Of a stretch of 64,000 nucleotides of DNA, positions 9,141 to 17,277 are shown piece by piece. The translations under genes were made by a program, and so were the position numbers. The stretch lies in assembly GCA_018821985.1 (NCBI GenBank), contig JAHJKP010000007.1:42866-106865 (forward strand). The letters are read 5' to 3'. This DNA is from Pseudomonadota bacterium (GTDB taxonomy: Bacteria > Desulfobacterota > Desulfobulbia > Desulfobulbales > Desulfocapsaceae). Under the pieces are notes generated by a model that saw nothing but the letters and a program-made list of their open reading frames with translations, had not been told where the DNA came from and searched no databases. Each line of letters starts with the position of its first letter. The first letter of the stretch is position 1.

Positions 9141-10538
9141 TCAGTCGGCAACGACGCGGTTGCGGCCCTCTTTTTTGGCCCGATAGAGAGCAGCATCGAC
9201 CCTTTTGATCAGGCTCTCCTGGTCATCCCCTTCCCGGTACGATGTGACCCCAAGACTGATGGTAATCGCTACCTCTTGTTGCACCGCCAGACGAATGCGT
9301 TCCGCGACATTACGGGCCTCAGGAAGACTGGCATCCGGCAGGAGAATAAGAAATTCTTCCCCACCGAAGCGCACCTTGAGATCGATGTCGCGGAGCTCGC
9401 CTGCGGCCACTCTGGTGGTCTCCACCAGGATCAGATCGCCGGCGTCATGGCCTTGGGTATCGTTGACTTTTTTAAAATGATCAATGTCAAACATGATCAC
9501 GGAAAAAGGTGTCCCGGAGCGTTTCGCCCGGGCCAGATTGTCATCCACAATGATGCCCATGTGGCGGCGGTTGGCCAGGCCGGTGAGGGGGTCACGCAGG
9601 GACAGGGCGCGGGTCTCTTCGTAGAGGCGGGCGTTGTCGATGGCTATACCGATCTGGTGGCCGAGAGCAACGAGCAGATCCTTTTTCTCTTGCTCCACCT
9701 CGGTGTTGACCGGAAGGTAGAGGCAGAGAATGCCAACCAGGAGATCTTTGGCCTTGAGCGGAATAATGATATGGCCATGAGCAGGAATCTCCGGGTATTG
9801 CAGGGTGTGGCGTGCATCCGTTTCCGAGTTGAGCGAGACAATGACCTCCCCGGTGCGGGCCGCCAGCCCGCAGAGACAGGTATCAACGTGGCATCGACGG
9901 TGATCAGCAAGAAAATGTGGCAATAGCATCTCCTGGTCATGTCCCACCTGATGCACCATGACCAGCTCTTCATCCTGGATCAGAAATAGAACACCCTTCT
10001 GCTCCAGGCCCAGCGTCTCGATCCCGGTGATGGCTTCCAGGACATCAGCCAATGTTTCATGCAGGTCTATGGATTGATTTACTTTTTGAGAGACATGATA
10101 GAGGATGGCCAACTCGGCATTTTTGCGGCGCAATTCCTCCTGCTCCTTTTTGCGCTGGATGGCATAAGCCATGGCGCGGACTAGGATTTCCCGTTCGACC
10201 TCTCCCTTGATCAGATAGTCCTGGGCCCCCATGGTAACCGCTTCCATGCCGATAGCCTCATCGGCCAGGCCGGTGAGGACGACAACGGGGGTGGATTGTG
10301 CCTTCTCCAGCAAGGTGGTAACGGTTGCAAGCCCCTGGCTGTCGGGCAGGCCAAGGTCGGTGAGAACGACATCGACATGCTGCTCGCGGATATATTCGAG
10401 GGCTCCACTCAACCGGTTGACATGGGCCAGCTCGAAGCAATAGAGCAGACCGCAGACAGACTCGATCATATCTTTGATGAGGAAGACATCATCGGGATCG
10501 TCTTCGATCAGGAGCACCTTGATAAGCTGATTCTTCAT
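9141..10538 (-). CDS. Receiver-GAF-GGDEF diguanylate cyclase
   Basis: The 465-residue soluble protein has a receiver (residues 1-125; VLLIEDDPDD, Asp in VVLTDLGLPD, Lys in YLIKGE), a GAF domain (about 150-295) and a GGDEF domain (about 305-465) with active-site signature RFGGEEF. It should make cyclic di-GMP. An inhibitory RxxD motif is not obvious at the usual place. The gene starts 7 bases after the preceding single-domain receiver gene and is the last in an operon with a sensor kinase and a periplasmic binding protein. The likely flow is ligand to kinase to receiver to c-di-GMP. Ending in NRVVAD, the GGDEF domain is complete. Confidence 0.92.
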   Translation of the reverse strand: MKNQLIKVLLIEDDPDDVFLIKDMIESVCGLLYCFELAHVNRLSGALEYIREQHVDVVLTDLGLPDSQGLATVTTLLEKAQSTPVVVLTGLADEAIGMEAVTMGAQDYLIKGEVEREILVRAMAYAIQRKKEQEELRRKNAELAILYHVSQKVNQSIDLHETLADVLEAITGIETLGLEQKGVLFLIQDEELVMVHQVGHDQEMLLPHFLADHRRCHVDTCLCGLAARTGEVIVSLNSETDARHTLQYPEIPAHGHIIIPLKAKDLLVGILCLYLPVNTEVEQEKKDLLVALGHQIGIAIDNARLYEETRALSLRDPLTGLANRRHMGIIVDDNLARAKRSGTPFSVIMFDIDHFKKVNDTQGHDAGDLILVETTRVAAGELRDIDLKVRFGGEEFLILLPDASLPEARNVAERIRLAVQQEVAITISLGVTSYREGDDQESLIKRVDAALYRAKKEGRNRVVAD

Positions 10539-10545
10539 TTCTTCT

Positions 10546-10998
10546 TTATTCCTCAGTGGGCAAAGTCACGATCTCCAGCCAGTATTCGGTAAGAACCTGA
10601 ATGGCCTTCAAAAATTCATTAAAGCAAACGGGCTTGCGGATAAAGGAGTTGACCCCGAGATCATAGGCCTTGGCAATATCTTCTGCCGCACCCGAGGTGG
10701 TCAGCACCACCACCGGGATCCGGCGCAGGGTAGGATGGGATTTGATCTGCTTGAGCGCCTCCCTTCCGTCCATCTTCGGCATATTGAGATCAAGGAGTAT
10801 CAAGGTCGGCCCGGGCGATACTGTCGGCTCCGTATACGACCCTCTTCGCAGAAGATAATCGAGGAGTTCCTCGCCGTTCTTGACCCTGAAGAGGGTATTG
10901 AGCAGGTGCGATTCCTCAAGGGCCTCCTGAGTGAGCAGGAAATCATCATCGTCATCCTCGGCAATGAGGATCACCACCGATTTTTTAGGACTGTCCAT
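10546..10998 (-). CDS. Single-domain response regulator, Rcp1-like
   Basis: The 150-residue receiver has acidic pocket AEDDDDD, acceptor Asp in ILLDLNMPKMDG, Thr in VVLTTSG and Lys in FIRKPV. The double-length linker between beta 2 and beta 3 and the LLDLNMPKMDG form are typical of Rcp1-type regulators paired with phytochrome-like kinases that carry a PAS-DHp core. The upstream kinase has exactly that core. The start at 10998 is inside the last codons of the kinase gene (14-base overlap); an earlier in-frame codon at 11064 would give a non-homologous extension. It probably accepts phosphate from that kinase. Confidence 0.88.
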   Translation of the reverse strand: MDSPKKSVVILIAEDDDDDFLLTQEALEESHLLNTLFRVKNGEELLDYLLRRGSYTEPTVSPGPTLILLDLNMPKMDGREALKQIKSHPTLRRIPVVVLTTSGAAEDIAKAYDLGVNSFIRKPVCFNEFLKAIQVLTEYWLEIVTLPTEE

Positions 10999-13900
10999 GT
11001 TTTTCTTCCTTTTCCTGGGGTTGGAGGGGCAGGCTGATAATAAAGGTGGCACCCTCTCCGACACTGCTGCGTGCCGTTATGGTGCCGCCGTGGCGTTTGA
11101 CAATTTTATCACATATGGCAAGGCCCATGCCGGTACCCTCATACTCATCACGGGCGTGCAGCCGCTGAAAAGGGACAAAAATTCTGTCCAGATATTTTTC
11201 ATCAAAACCGATACCGTTGTCTGCGACCCTGATCTCAGCCCAGCCGTCGACCGTTTCCGTGCCTGAGACTTTCACGGTGGGAACCTCGCCCGGTGGCTGA
11301 TACTTGAGGCTGTTGGTAAGCAGATTCTGAAAGAGCTGGCGCATCTGCAGGCGGTCACCGCTTATCTGCGGCAGGCCTGCCACCTCCACCTGACCGTTGG
11401 ACTGGATGAGAAGTTCTTCCAGATCGGAGAGGACCTCCCGAACAACTTCGCCTAGTTCAATGGGTTCAAAGGGCTTGCCCTTGGTAGTAATCCGGGAGAA
11501 TTGCAGGAGTCCGTCGATGAGGGTCCGCATCCGGCCGGCGGCATTCTGCATCCGCTCCAGGTAGTCCAGGCTGCGCTCATCCAGGGACGGACCGCCATGT
11601 TTTTTGAGGCGATCGCCAAAGGCCATGATCTTGCGCAGCGGCTCCTGCAGATCATGGGAGGCAACATAGGCAAACTGCTGGAGCTCCTCGTTGCTGCGTT
11701 CAAGCTCCCGGGTGAAACGGTTGAGTTTCTCCTCCACCTCCTTGCGGGCCCGGATGTCGCGGGCCACGCTGAGTACCAGCCTTCTGCCATCGACCTCGAT
11801 GAGTTTGGCGTTGACATCAAGGGGAAGACGCGTCCCATCCCTACAGATATGGGCCGCCTCAAACTTGCAATGGCCCTGTTCCTCCATCTCCCGGGAACGG
11901 TCCGGGAAGGTTTCCGCAAACTCGGGGGCATCGAGATCCTTGATATTGAGGGCCAGAAATTCATCCTTTGCGTAGCCGCGCACCCTGTAGGCCGCTTCAT
12001 TGGCCTCGATAATATTACCATCCAGATCATGCAGGAGGATGGCATCGTTAGCCGCATCAAGGAGCTGGGCCTTGAGTTGGATTTCGTCTTCAAGCCGCTG
12101 CCGTTTCAGTTTCTGCCACATGGCGGACATGAACAGCGAAAGCTGCCGCACATCTCCGTCGTTGTACGGTTCCTGTTTGTTACCCACGCCGACCACGGCG
12201 ACAACGGTATCGCCGTCAAACACCGGCACACTCAGATGCCGGCTGAGGGGGAAATGGCCCTCCGGCAGTCCTTTTTTGTCTTTAATCCCCTGGTAATCGT
12301 TGTGGATAACGGGCTGACGTAAACGAACGCTGTCGGCCCAGATCCCTGCCGCCTCAAGGGGGTAATGTTGGGTTGGTATGGTTGTGCATTGTTCGCCCAC
12401 CTTTTTTGACCAGGCATAGAGTTGCATGGTATTGGTATCGGCATTGATAAAGTGCAGATAGCCGACCATACTCCGGGTCAACATCACGGCCTCATCGAGC
12501 GCAAAGTCGGTGAGCCCTTCTTGTGATTCCCACTTTTGCTGGTTGAGATGCAGAAGGGCAGTCAACCGTTCCTCCTCCTGACGAAGGCGACGCTCCATTT
12601 CTTTCCGTTCGCTGATGTCCAGAACTGTTCCCATGAGGTGTGTTGGGGTGCCGGATTGGTCGACAAGAAGCTCACCCTGCTCAAGGACATCACGTTGGCT
12701 GCCGTCGGGCAAGATAATCCGGTGTTCAATTTTATAGGGTTGTTTGCCGGTCATCGTCTTGTTGACTGCCTCAACCACCGCCTGTCGATCCTCCGGATGG
12801 ATCGTTTCCATAAACGTATCATAGCTGGGCGTAAAGGATTGCGGCTCCCGGCCAAAGATCCGGAAGATCTCATCGGACCACCATATATGATTGGTGACGA
12901 TATCCCAGTCCCAGTTACCGAGATGGGCAATGTTTTGCGCCCGGGTAAGACTGTGCTGGGCTTCACTCAGCTCTCTCGTGCGCTCCAGAACCCGGTCTTC
13001 CAGATCGTCATAGGCGGCTTGCAATGATTCTTCTGCATGGCGCCGCTGGAAAACCTCCAGCTGCAGGGTCTCGTTTTTTTCGTGCAATTCTTCCTGGGCC
13101 TGCAGGAGGTGTACAGTTCGCTCATCAAAGGCCAGGGCCAACTCTTCCAGTTCGTCGCCGGTGCCGACCGGACTACAGGGAATGCTATTTTGATTGGTGC
13201 CAGACGCACGCACCCTGGCACACAACTGCAGAATCGGCTGCGCCATCTGATTTCCCAAGCGGGAAGCAAGGAGGATCGCCAAAACAACGAAGACGGCGCT
13301 CAGCAACAACAGACGTAAGGCCGCATTGTAAACCGGTTGCATAAATTCGCTTTTGGGCATACCGATCTCAAAACTCAACCCTAAGGTATTCACATAGCCC
13401 CCCCCCCCATCTTTGTCATGCTGATGGCGCTTGGTAACGTATTTGCTGCCAGTTCGTTCATTGGCCGTGAAGAGTAGGGTCTTGCCTTGATAGAGCCTGT
13501 ATACCTGGTCTGATTGCGGGGGAAGTATTTCTTTTAAGATGGCCCCCAGATCGACAAGCACGACCACTGCCCCCTGAGTTGTTTGATAATATTGGATAGG
13601 CTGCATGATCACGAGCTTCATCTCGTTTACGAGCAGATGAAAAGTCGGTGTTCCCATAGCCAAGGTGGTACGCAGATTGGGGTCCAGCAAATACTCGGGA
13701 GCTGCCTGCCCGGAGCTTGAATAGATGACCTCGCCTGCAAAATCGACGACCGTGGTTGCGGCAATAAAGGGGGTCTTGTTAAACTCCTGTACAAATTTAG
13801 GCAGATAAAGACTTCTTCCCTGGGGATCAACGAGACTGTTGGTCATGAATCGATTTTTGCTGAGCTGTTCAATGTTCTGCCCCAGGAAGGAAAGACGCAG

Positions 13901-14107
13901 ATCAAGTTCACGCAGATAGGCGTGCGCCAACGCATCAAGAGAACGCATCTCTTTATCCGTGATCGTTTGCTGCAGGATCAGCGAAGTGGCGGCGATGCCG
14001 ACCGCCAGGACCAGAACCACAAAGGTGATGAGCTGGCGGATCACTCTTCGGCGCAGCCCTTTGGTGACTCTATCCTTCGATTTCCTGAATAATGCGTTTT
14101 TTTCCAT
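10985..14107 (-). CDS. Membrane sensor histidine kinase with periplasmic Cache-like domain, PAS and GAF domains
   Basis: The protein is about 1040 residues. A TM helix (about 25-50) is followed by an extracytoplasmic region of about 220 residues that resembles dCache, a second TM (about 265-285), HAMP, coiled coil, PAS (LGNWDWDIV, PAS plus PAC), a GAF domain, PAS (LLDAANDAILLHD) and a phytochrome-type DHp/HATPase (YVASHDLQEPLRKI with acceptor His; NLLTNSLKYQ; GTGMGLAICDKI). The start at 14107 has AAGGA five bases upstream. In-frame ATGs at 14131 and 14149 lack a clear site but would almost touch the upstream gene. It lies between a periplasmic binding-protein fusion gene and a receiver gene. 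A run of eleven G (C on the + strand, 13398-13408) lies in the extracytoplasmic region and could slip. Confidence 0.9.
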   Translation of the reverse strand: MEKNALFRKSKDRVTKGLRRRVIRQLITFVVLVLAVGIAATSLILQQTITDKEMRSLDALAHAYLRELDLRLSFLGQNIEQLSKNRFMTNSLVDPQGRSLYLPKFVQEFNKTPFIAATTVVDFAGEVIYSSSGQAAPEYLLDPNLRTTLAMGTPTFHLLVNEMKLVIMQPIQYYQTTQGAVVVLVDLGAILKEILPPQSDQVYRLYQGKTLLFTANERTGSKYVTKRHQHDKDGGGGYVNTLGLSFEIGMPKSEFMQPVYNAALRLLLLSAVFVVLAILLASRLGNQMAQPILQLCARVRASGTNQNSIPCSPVGTGDELEELALAFDERTVHLLQAQEELHEKNETLQLEVFQRRHAEESLQAAYDDLEDRVLERTRELSEAQHSLTRAQNIAHLGNWDWDIVTNHIWWSDEIFRIFGREPQSFTPSYDTFMETIHPEDRQAVVEAVNKTMTGKQPYKIEHRIILPDGSQRDVLEQGELLVDQSGTPTHLMGTVLDISERKEMERRLRQEEERLTALLHLNQQKWESQEGLTDFALDEAVMLTRSMVGYLHFINADTNTMQLYAWSKKVGEQCTTIPTQHYPLEAAGIWADSVRLRQPVIHNDYQGIKDKKGLPEGHFPLSRHLSVPVFDGDTVVAVVGVGNKQEPYNDGDVRQLSLFMSAMWQKLKRQRLEDEIQLKAQLLDAANDAILLHDLDGNIIEANEAAYRVRGYAKDEFLALNIKDLDAPEFAETFPDRSREMEEQGHCKFEAAHICRDGTRLPLDVNAKLIEVDGRRLVLSVARDIRARKEVEEKLNRFTRELERSNEELQQFAYVASHDLQEPLRKIMAFGDRLKKHGGPSLDERSLDYLERMQNAAGRMRTLIDGLLQFSRITTKGKPFEPIELGEVVREVLSDLEELLIQSNGQVEVAGLPQISGDRLQMRQLFQNLLTNSLKYQPPGEVPTVKVSGTETVDGWAEIRVADNGIGFDEKYLDRIFVPFQRLHARDEYEGTGMGLAICDKIVKRHGGTITARSSVGEGATFIISLPLQPQEKEEKHGQS

Positions 14108-14151
14108 TACCTTCCTTAACGGTGGAGTCATTGCTCTAGGCGCCAGCATCT

Positions 14152-16272
14152 TTACTCGTTGAAATTCGCCACACCAAGATCCTCTTCGCTCAGGGCATCA
14201 TGCCGCTCTTTGGTAAATGGCGGCAAATACTCCTTTACCACACCTTCATGACGGGGAATCTGCTCCAGAGCCCGCACGATGGAATCCGGAGCAAGATCAC
14301 CACTGTTTTTCACCCCCCTGAACAAGAGGCAAACGAGGTCATAGGCCTGGGCTGCGGGATCAATCATGGTATCGTGTTTTGACACATTTACATGATAGCG
14401 GTCCTGGTAGTGCGCAATGAACTCCTTCTTTTTCTGGCCCCTATTCGCGGCAGCAGAAAGGGTTTGCACATAGCGTACATCTAGCGGTTCGTCGTTTTGC
14501 GCCCTGATCTTTTCCAACTCAGCACTGATGTTGCCGCCAAGGAGAAAGAGAGATGCTCTGCCGGAAAGCCTCATCAGATCGCGGACAACAGTGGCAACCT
14601 CTTCATTTTCTGCAGCCAGGATAATGACTCCGGCCCCGGTTTGCAGCAGACGTTGCAGTTGCGGCAGCATGCTGTCCTGCTCCTTATCAAAGGATTCGAC
14701 GGCGCAGGGTTTCATTCCTTTTGCGGCAAGAGATGCCGTTAAGCCCTTACGGGCACTCACTCCCCAGGCCGTATTTTCAAGCAAGAACCCAATGTGCGGG
14801 GAAATCTCCAGTCCCTTTTTCAGCAATAATGGGCCGGCCATGTCATCCTGGGCTGCGATACGGAAGACATAATTTGGCTGGTAACCATTTTTCACAATCT
14901 CTGAGGCAGAGGCCCACGGCACAAGATAGACAATCTTCTGCTCATGGATCAGATCAAGGAGGGCAAGTGAAACCGGGCTTTGTTGGCCGCCAACAACTGC
15001 CAGTAGATTGGGGATGGCGCTGAACCTCTTGACATTTTTCCGAGCCCGGGCAGCGATACCGGAGTGGTCCATGGCCAGGATGCGTACCGGCTTGCCGAAG
15101 AGTCCGCCACCCTGATTAATCTCGTCCAGCGCCATTTCCATGCCGCGCTTGATGGCCAGACCTGTTTGTGATGAGGCAAGGCTCAGGTCGGCGTTGAGAC
15201 CGACAATAAACCCATCCTGGTTGCGCTGAGGGTATTTTTGGTTGAGATACTGTTCGGTCCTGGCGAGGATCTCATCACCGATAACATACCGGTACTTTTC
15301 AGTGATGTAGGCGGTTGCCTCCCGAAAACGTACGACCTCCTCCGCTGAGAGGGAGTCAATGTGCGTGCCGGTTTTTTTAATGCCTTCCAGAAACACTGCT
15401 TCCCTGGCCTGGGTTTCAAGGCGCTCAAAGGAGGTGAGCTCCCGCGCGGTGGCGGACAAGATCTCCTGAAGGTCCAAGGGCAATTGTTCATACACTTTTT
15501 TACTGAAGGAAAGAACATAGCAGAGGTAGGCATGATTGCTGAGGATCAGGTGGGATTGCACCTTATGGAAACGCATGTTGTAAATGGCCACCAGCGGATT
15601 TTCCTGGCCATCGACCACCCCATCCTTCAAGGCCTGATAGGTCTGATGAAAATCGATGGGAATGGGATTAGCGCCAAAGGCCTTGAACTGATCGAGAATG
15701 ATCTGGCTTGCCATGACCCGGATATTCAGACCGGAAAAGTCTTCCGGGCCGTGGATGGGTTTGTTGGCGGTAAAGTGTTTGAAGCCGTTCTCCCAGAAGG
15801 TGACACCGATCAGGCCATGGGCGGGGAGCTGATCCAGGAGGAGCCCCCCCACCTCGCCATCGAGCAGGGCATAGGCGTCCTCCCGGCTAGGAAAGAGAAA
15901 GGGCAGGTCGGCATACTGCATGGCCGGTACCAGGGTGCTCATCTTGGCCGTGGGAGTGAGTACGATATCCAGTTTCCCGTCCCGTGCCATCTCCATCATC
16001 TGCAGATCATTGCCCAGAGCCTGATTGGGGAAAACCTCAACAAGCAGCCGGCCGTTGGATCGTTGCCGAACCAAGGCGGCAAATTTCACGGCAGCCACAT
16101 GCATGGCGCTGTCTTCGGTGATGTTGTGGCCAAAGCGTAGGGTATAGGACTGTTGTCTTTGCGGTTGAGATCCTGAGTCTTCCCGGTTTTTCAGGAATAA
16201 GACGAGCAGGAGTATACCCATGAGTGCCAGGATAACCGCCCCAACAATACCGAATCTCAGCCTTTTACCCAT
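14152..16272 (-). CDS. Fusion of a TRAP-type (DctP) and a LivK-type periplasmic binding protein
   Basis: The 706-residue protein begins with a hydrophobic anchor or signal (about residues 8-27). Residues about 40-350 form a DctP/TRAP substrate-binding domain (LRFGHNITEDSAMH, DLPFLFPSREDAY, GLNIRVMAS with the conserved ligand Arg, LKDGVVDGQENP). Residues about 360-690 form a type I periplasmic binding domain of the branched-chain amino-acid family (DEINQGGGLFGKPVRIL, VVGGQQSPVSLAL, YVFRIAAQDDMAG). No TRAP or ABC permease is nearby. The gene is immediately upstream of a sensor kinase, so it is more likely a two-ligand sensory subunit than a transport component. The reading frame is continuous, so the fusion is real in this sequence. 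Ligands cannot be told. Confidence 0.9.
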   Translation of the reverse strand: MGKRLRFGIVGAVILALMGILLLVLFLKNREDSGSQPQRQQSYTLRFGHNITEDSAMHVAAVKFAALVRQRSNGRLLVEVFPNQALGNDLQMMEMARDGKLDIVLTPTAKMSTLVPAMQYADLPFLFPSREDAYALLDGEVGGLLLDQLPAHGLIGVTFWENGFKHFTANKPIHGPEDFSGLNIRVMASQIILDQFKAFGANPIPIDFHQTYQALKDGVVDGQENPLVAIYNMRFHKVQSHLILSNHAYLCYVLSFSKKVYEQLPLDLQEILSATARELTSFERLETQAREAVFLEGIKKTGTHIDSLSAEEVVRFREATAYITEKYRYVIGDEILARTEQYLNQKYPQRNQDGFIVGLNADLSLASSQTGLAIKRGMEMALDEINQGGGLFGKPVRILAMDHSGIAARARKNVKRFSAIPNLLAVVGGQQSPVSLALLDLIHEQKIVYLVPWASASEIVKNGYQPNYVFRIAAQDDMAGPLLLKKGLEISPHIGFLLENTAWGVSARKGLTASLAAKGMKPCAVESFDKEQDSMLPQLQRLLQTGAGVIILAAENEEVATVVRDLMRLSGRASLFLLGGNISAELEKIRAQNDEPLDVRYVQTLSAAANRGQKKKEFIAHYQDRYHVNVSKHDTMIDPAAQAYDLVCLLFRGVKNSGDLAPDSIVRALEQIPRHEGVVKEYLPPFTKERHDALSEEDLGVANFNE

Positions 16273-17277
16273 ACGGTTTCATCCTCTTTCCCCGCCATTC
16301 CCACAACGAGAGAAACAACATTTTTTCTTATCCATCGGGATCTACCTTCAAGAACATTTCAGCACCCCTGATGATTGACGAGGCCCGCGACCGCTTGCCT
16401 GCCTTCTCAAATCTCTCCGGACATGTGCACCCCGTAGGCAAGCCGCTTGAGCGGGCGAGTTCGAATCTCTGCAGGTCACTCGTGATTCAATCCCATGGTC
16501 ATTGAGTTCATCTATGCGCTCAGAATAACATATGTTTCCGCAATTATGAACTGATTAATAAGGCTTCAGCTTTGCTTGAGATCAGGTTGGCCTAATTCAA
16601 AGCTATGGCAGGACGTTCCGTACTCGGGCAGGAACAAAGGGCGAACCGTTTAAGGGCAACGCAGAGATGGTGGTGTTTGCGGAGGATAATATACAGGGGG
16701 GAGGTTGCCGCAATCGCCCCGGCCCACCCTAACAAAAGGATCATTCTGAATCGACCTGGCTGCAGGATTCTCCTTCAACATTTTGAGGCCTTAAAGCTCT
16801 CCATCACCGCCATCTGCAGGTCCATCAAAATCAGGTCCGGGCAGACAGGGGAACAAACTTCTTTGGACACCGCCCATCAACCATGATATCTTCTCTTTGA
16901 GTTTCATTGGCCTTCTTCTTCGTCTTTGTTTTGGCGGCAACCAGACAACACAATAAAATTTTAAGAACTCTCTACCATTTCAAGGCATTATCAGAGATAA
17001 TAGAGCAAAGACAGTCTCGCAAGAGACTCTCCAGATATAACATCTTCAGATTAAAAAATTGCATTAGTCATCAACATATTCAAGTCCGCCCTCCCCTCCT
17101 TGTACAACGGGGGAGCAAACTTCCTTCCCAAGGAGGCAGTTTGCAATGAGAAAACATTTTAGCCTTGAATACAATTTCTCAGTCGGAGACTACTGAACCT
17201 TAAAAGTATTCAGTGATTTTTTTCTTCCACAGGCGGAATACAGCCAGTAAATTCTTCCACATTTGAGGAACAAGACT
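16273..17277. other. One-kilobase intergenic region with a decayed receiver-domain remnant
   Basis: This is a gap of 1005 bases between divergent genes. It holds a recognisable but broken receiver fragment on the minus strand (separate entry) and, at about 16390-16490, a GTTCGAATC motif beside a small hairpin that superficially resembles a tRNA T-arm. Short open frames at 16605-16886 and 16907-17149 show no family features and no good ribosome site. I see no intact gene. The region looks like degraded sequence. Confidence 0.6.
16720..16850 (-). pseudogene. Remnant of a response-regulator receiver domain
   Basis: Reading the minus strand from about 16840 gives PDLILMDLQMAVMESFKASK then a stop. 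After a +1 shift it gives GLKMLKENPAARSIQ. This is the centre of a receiver domain: the acceptor-Asp strand (usual form PDLILMDLQMPVMDG) followed by helix 4 (usual form MLKENPATRSIPVI). The Pro and Gly after the Asp are lost, and the frame is broken between the two parts. Neither N- nor C-terminal parts are recognisable. It probably derives from a hybrid kinase or regulator once present here. Confidence 0.7.

Noticed and set aside
16390..16490. tRNA-like segment with GTTCGAATC and a CCGC-TTGA-GCGG hairpin
   Set aside because: Only three of five T-stem pairs form, the acceptor stem is poor and no anticodon arm fits. It may be a decayed tRNA but I cannot support a tRNA gene.
16605..17149. Two open frames of 93 and 80 codons in the gap before the malic enzyme
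   Set aside because: No recognisable motif, no convincing ribosome site, and the first lies over the receiver remnant on the other strand.
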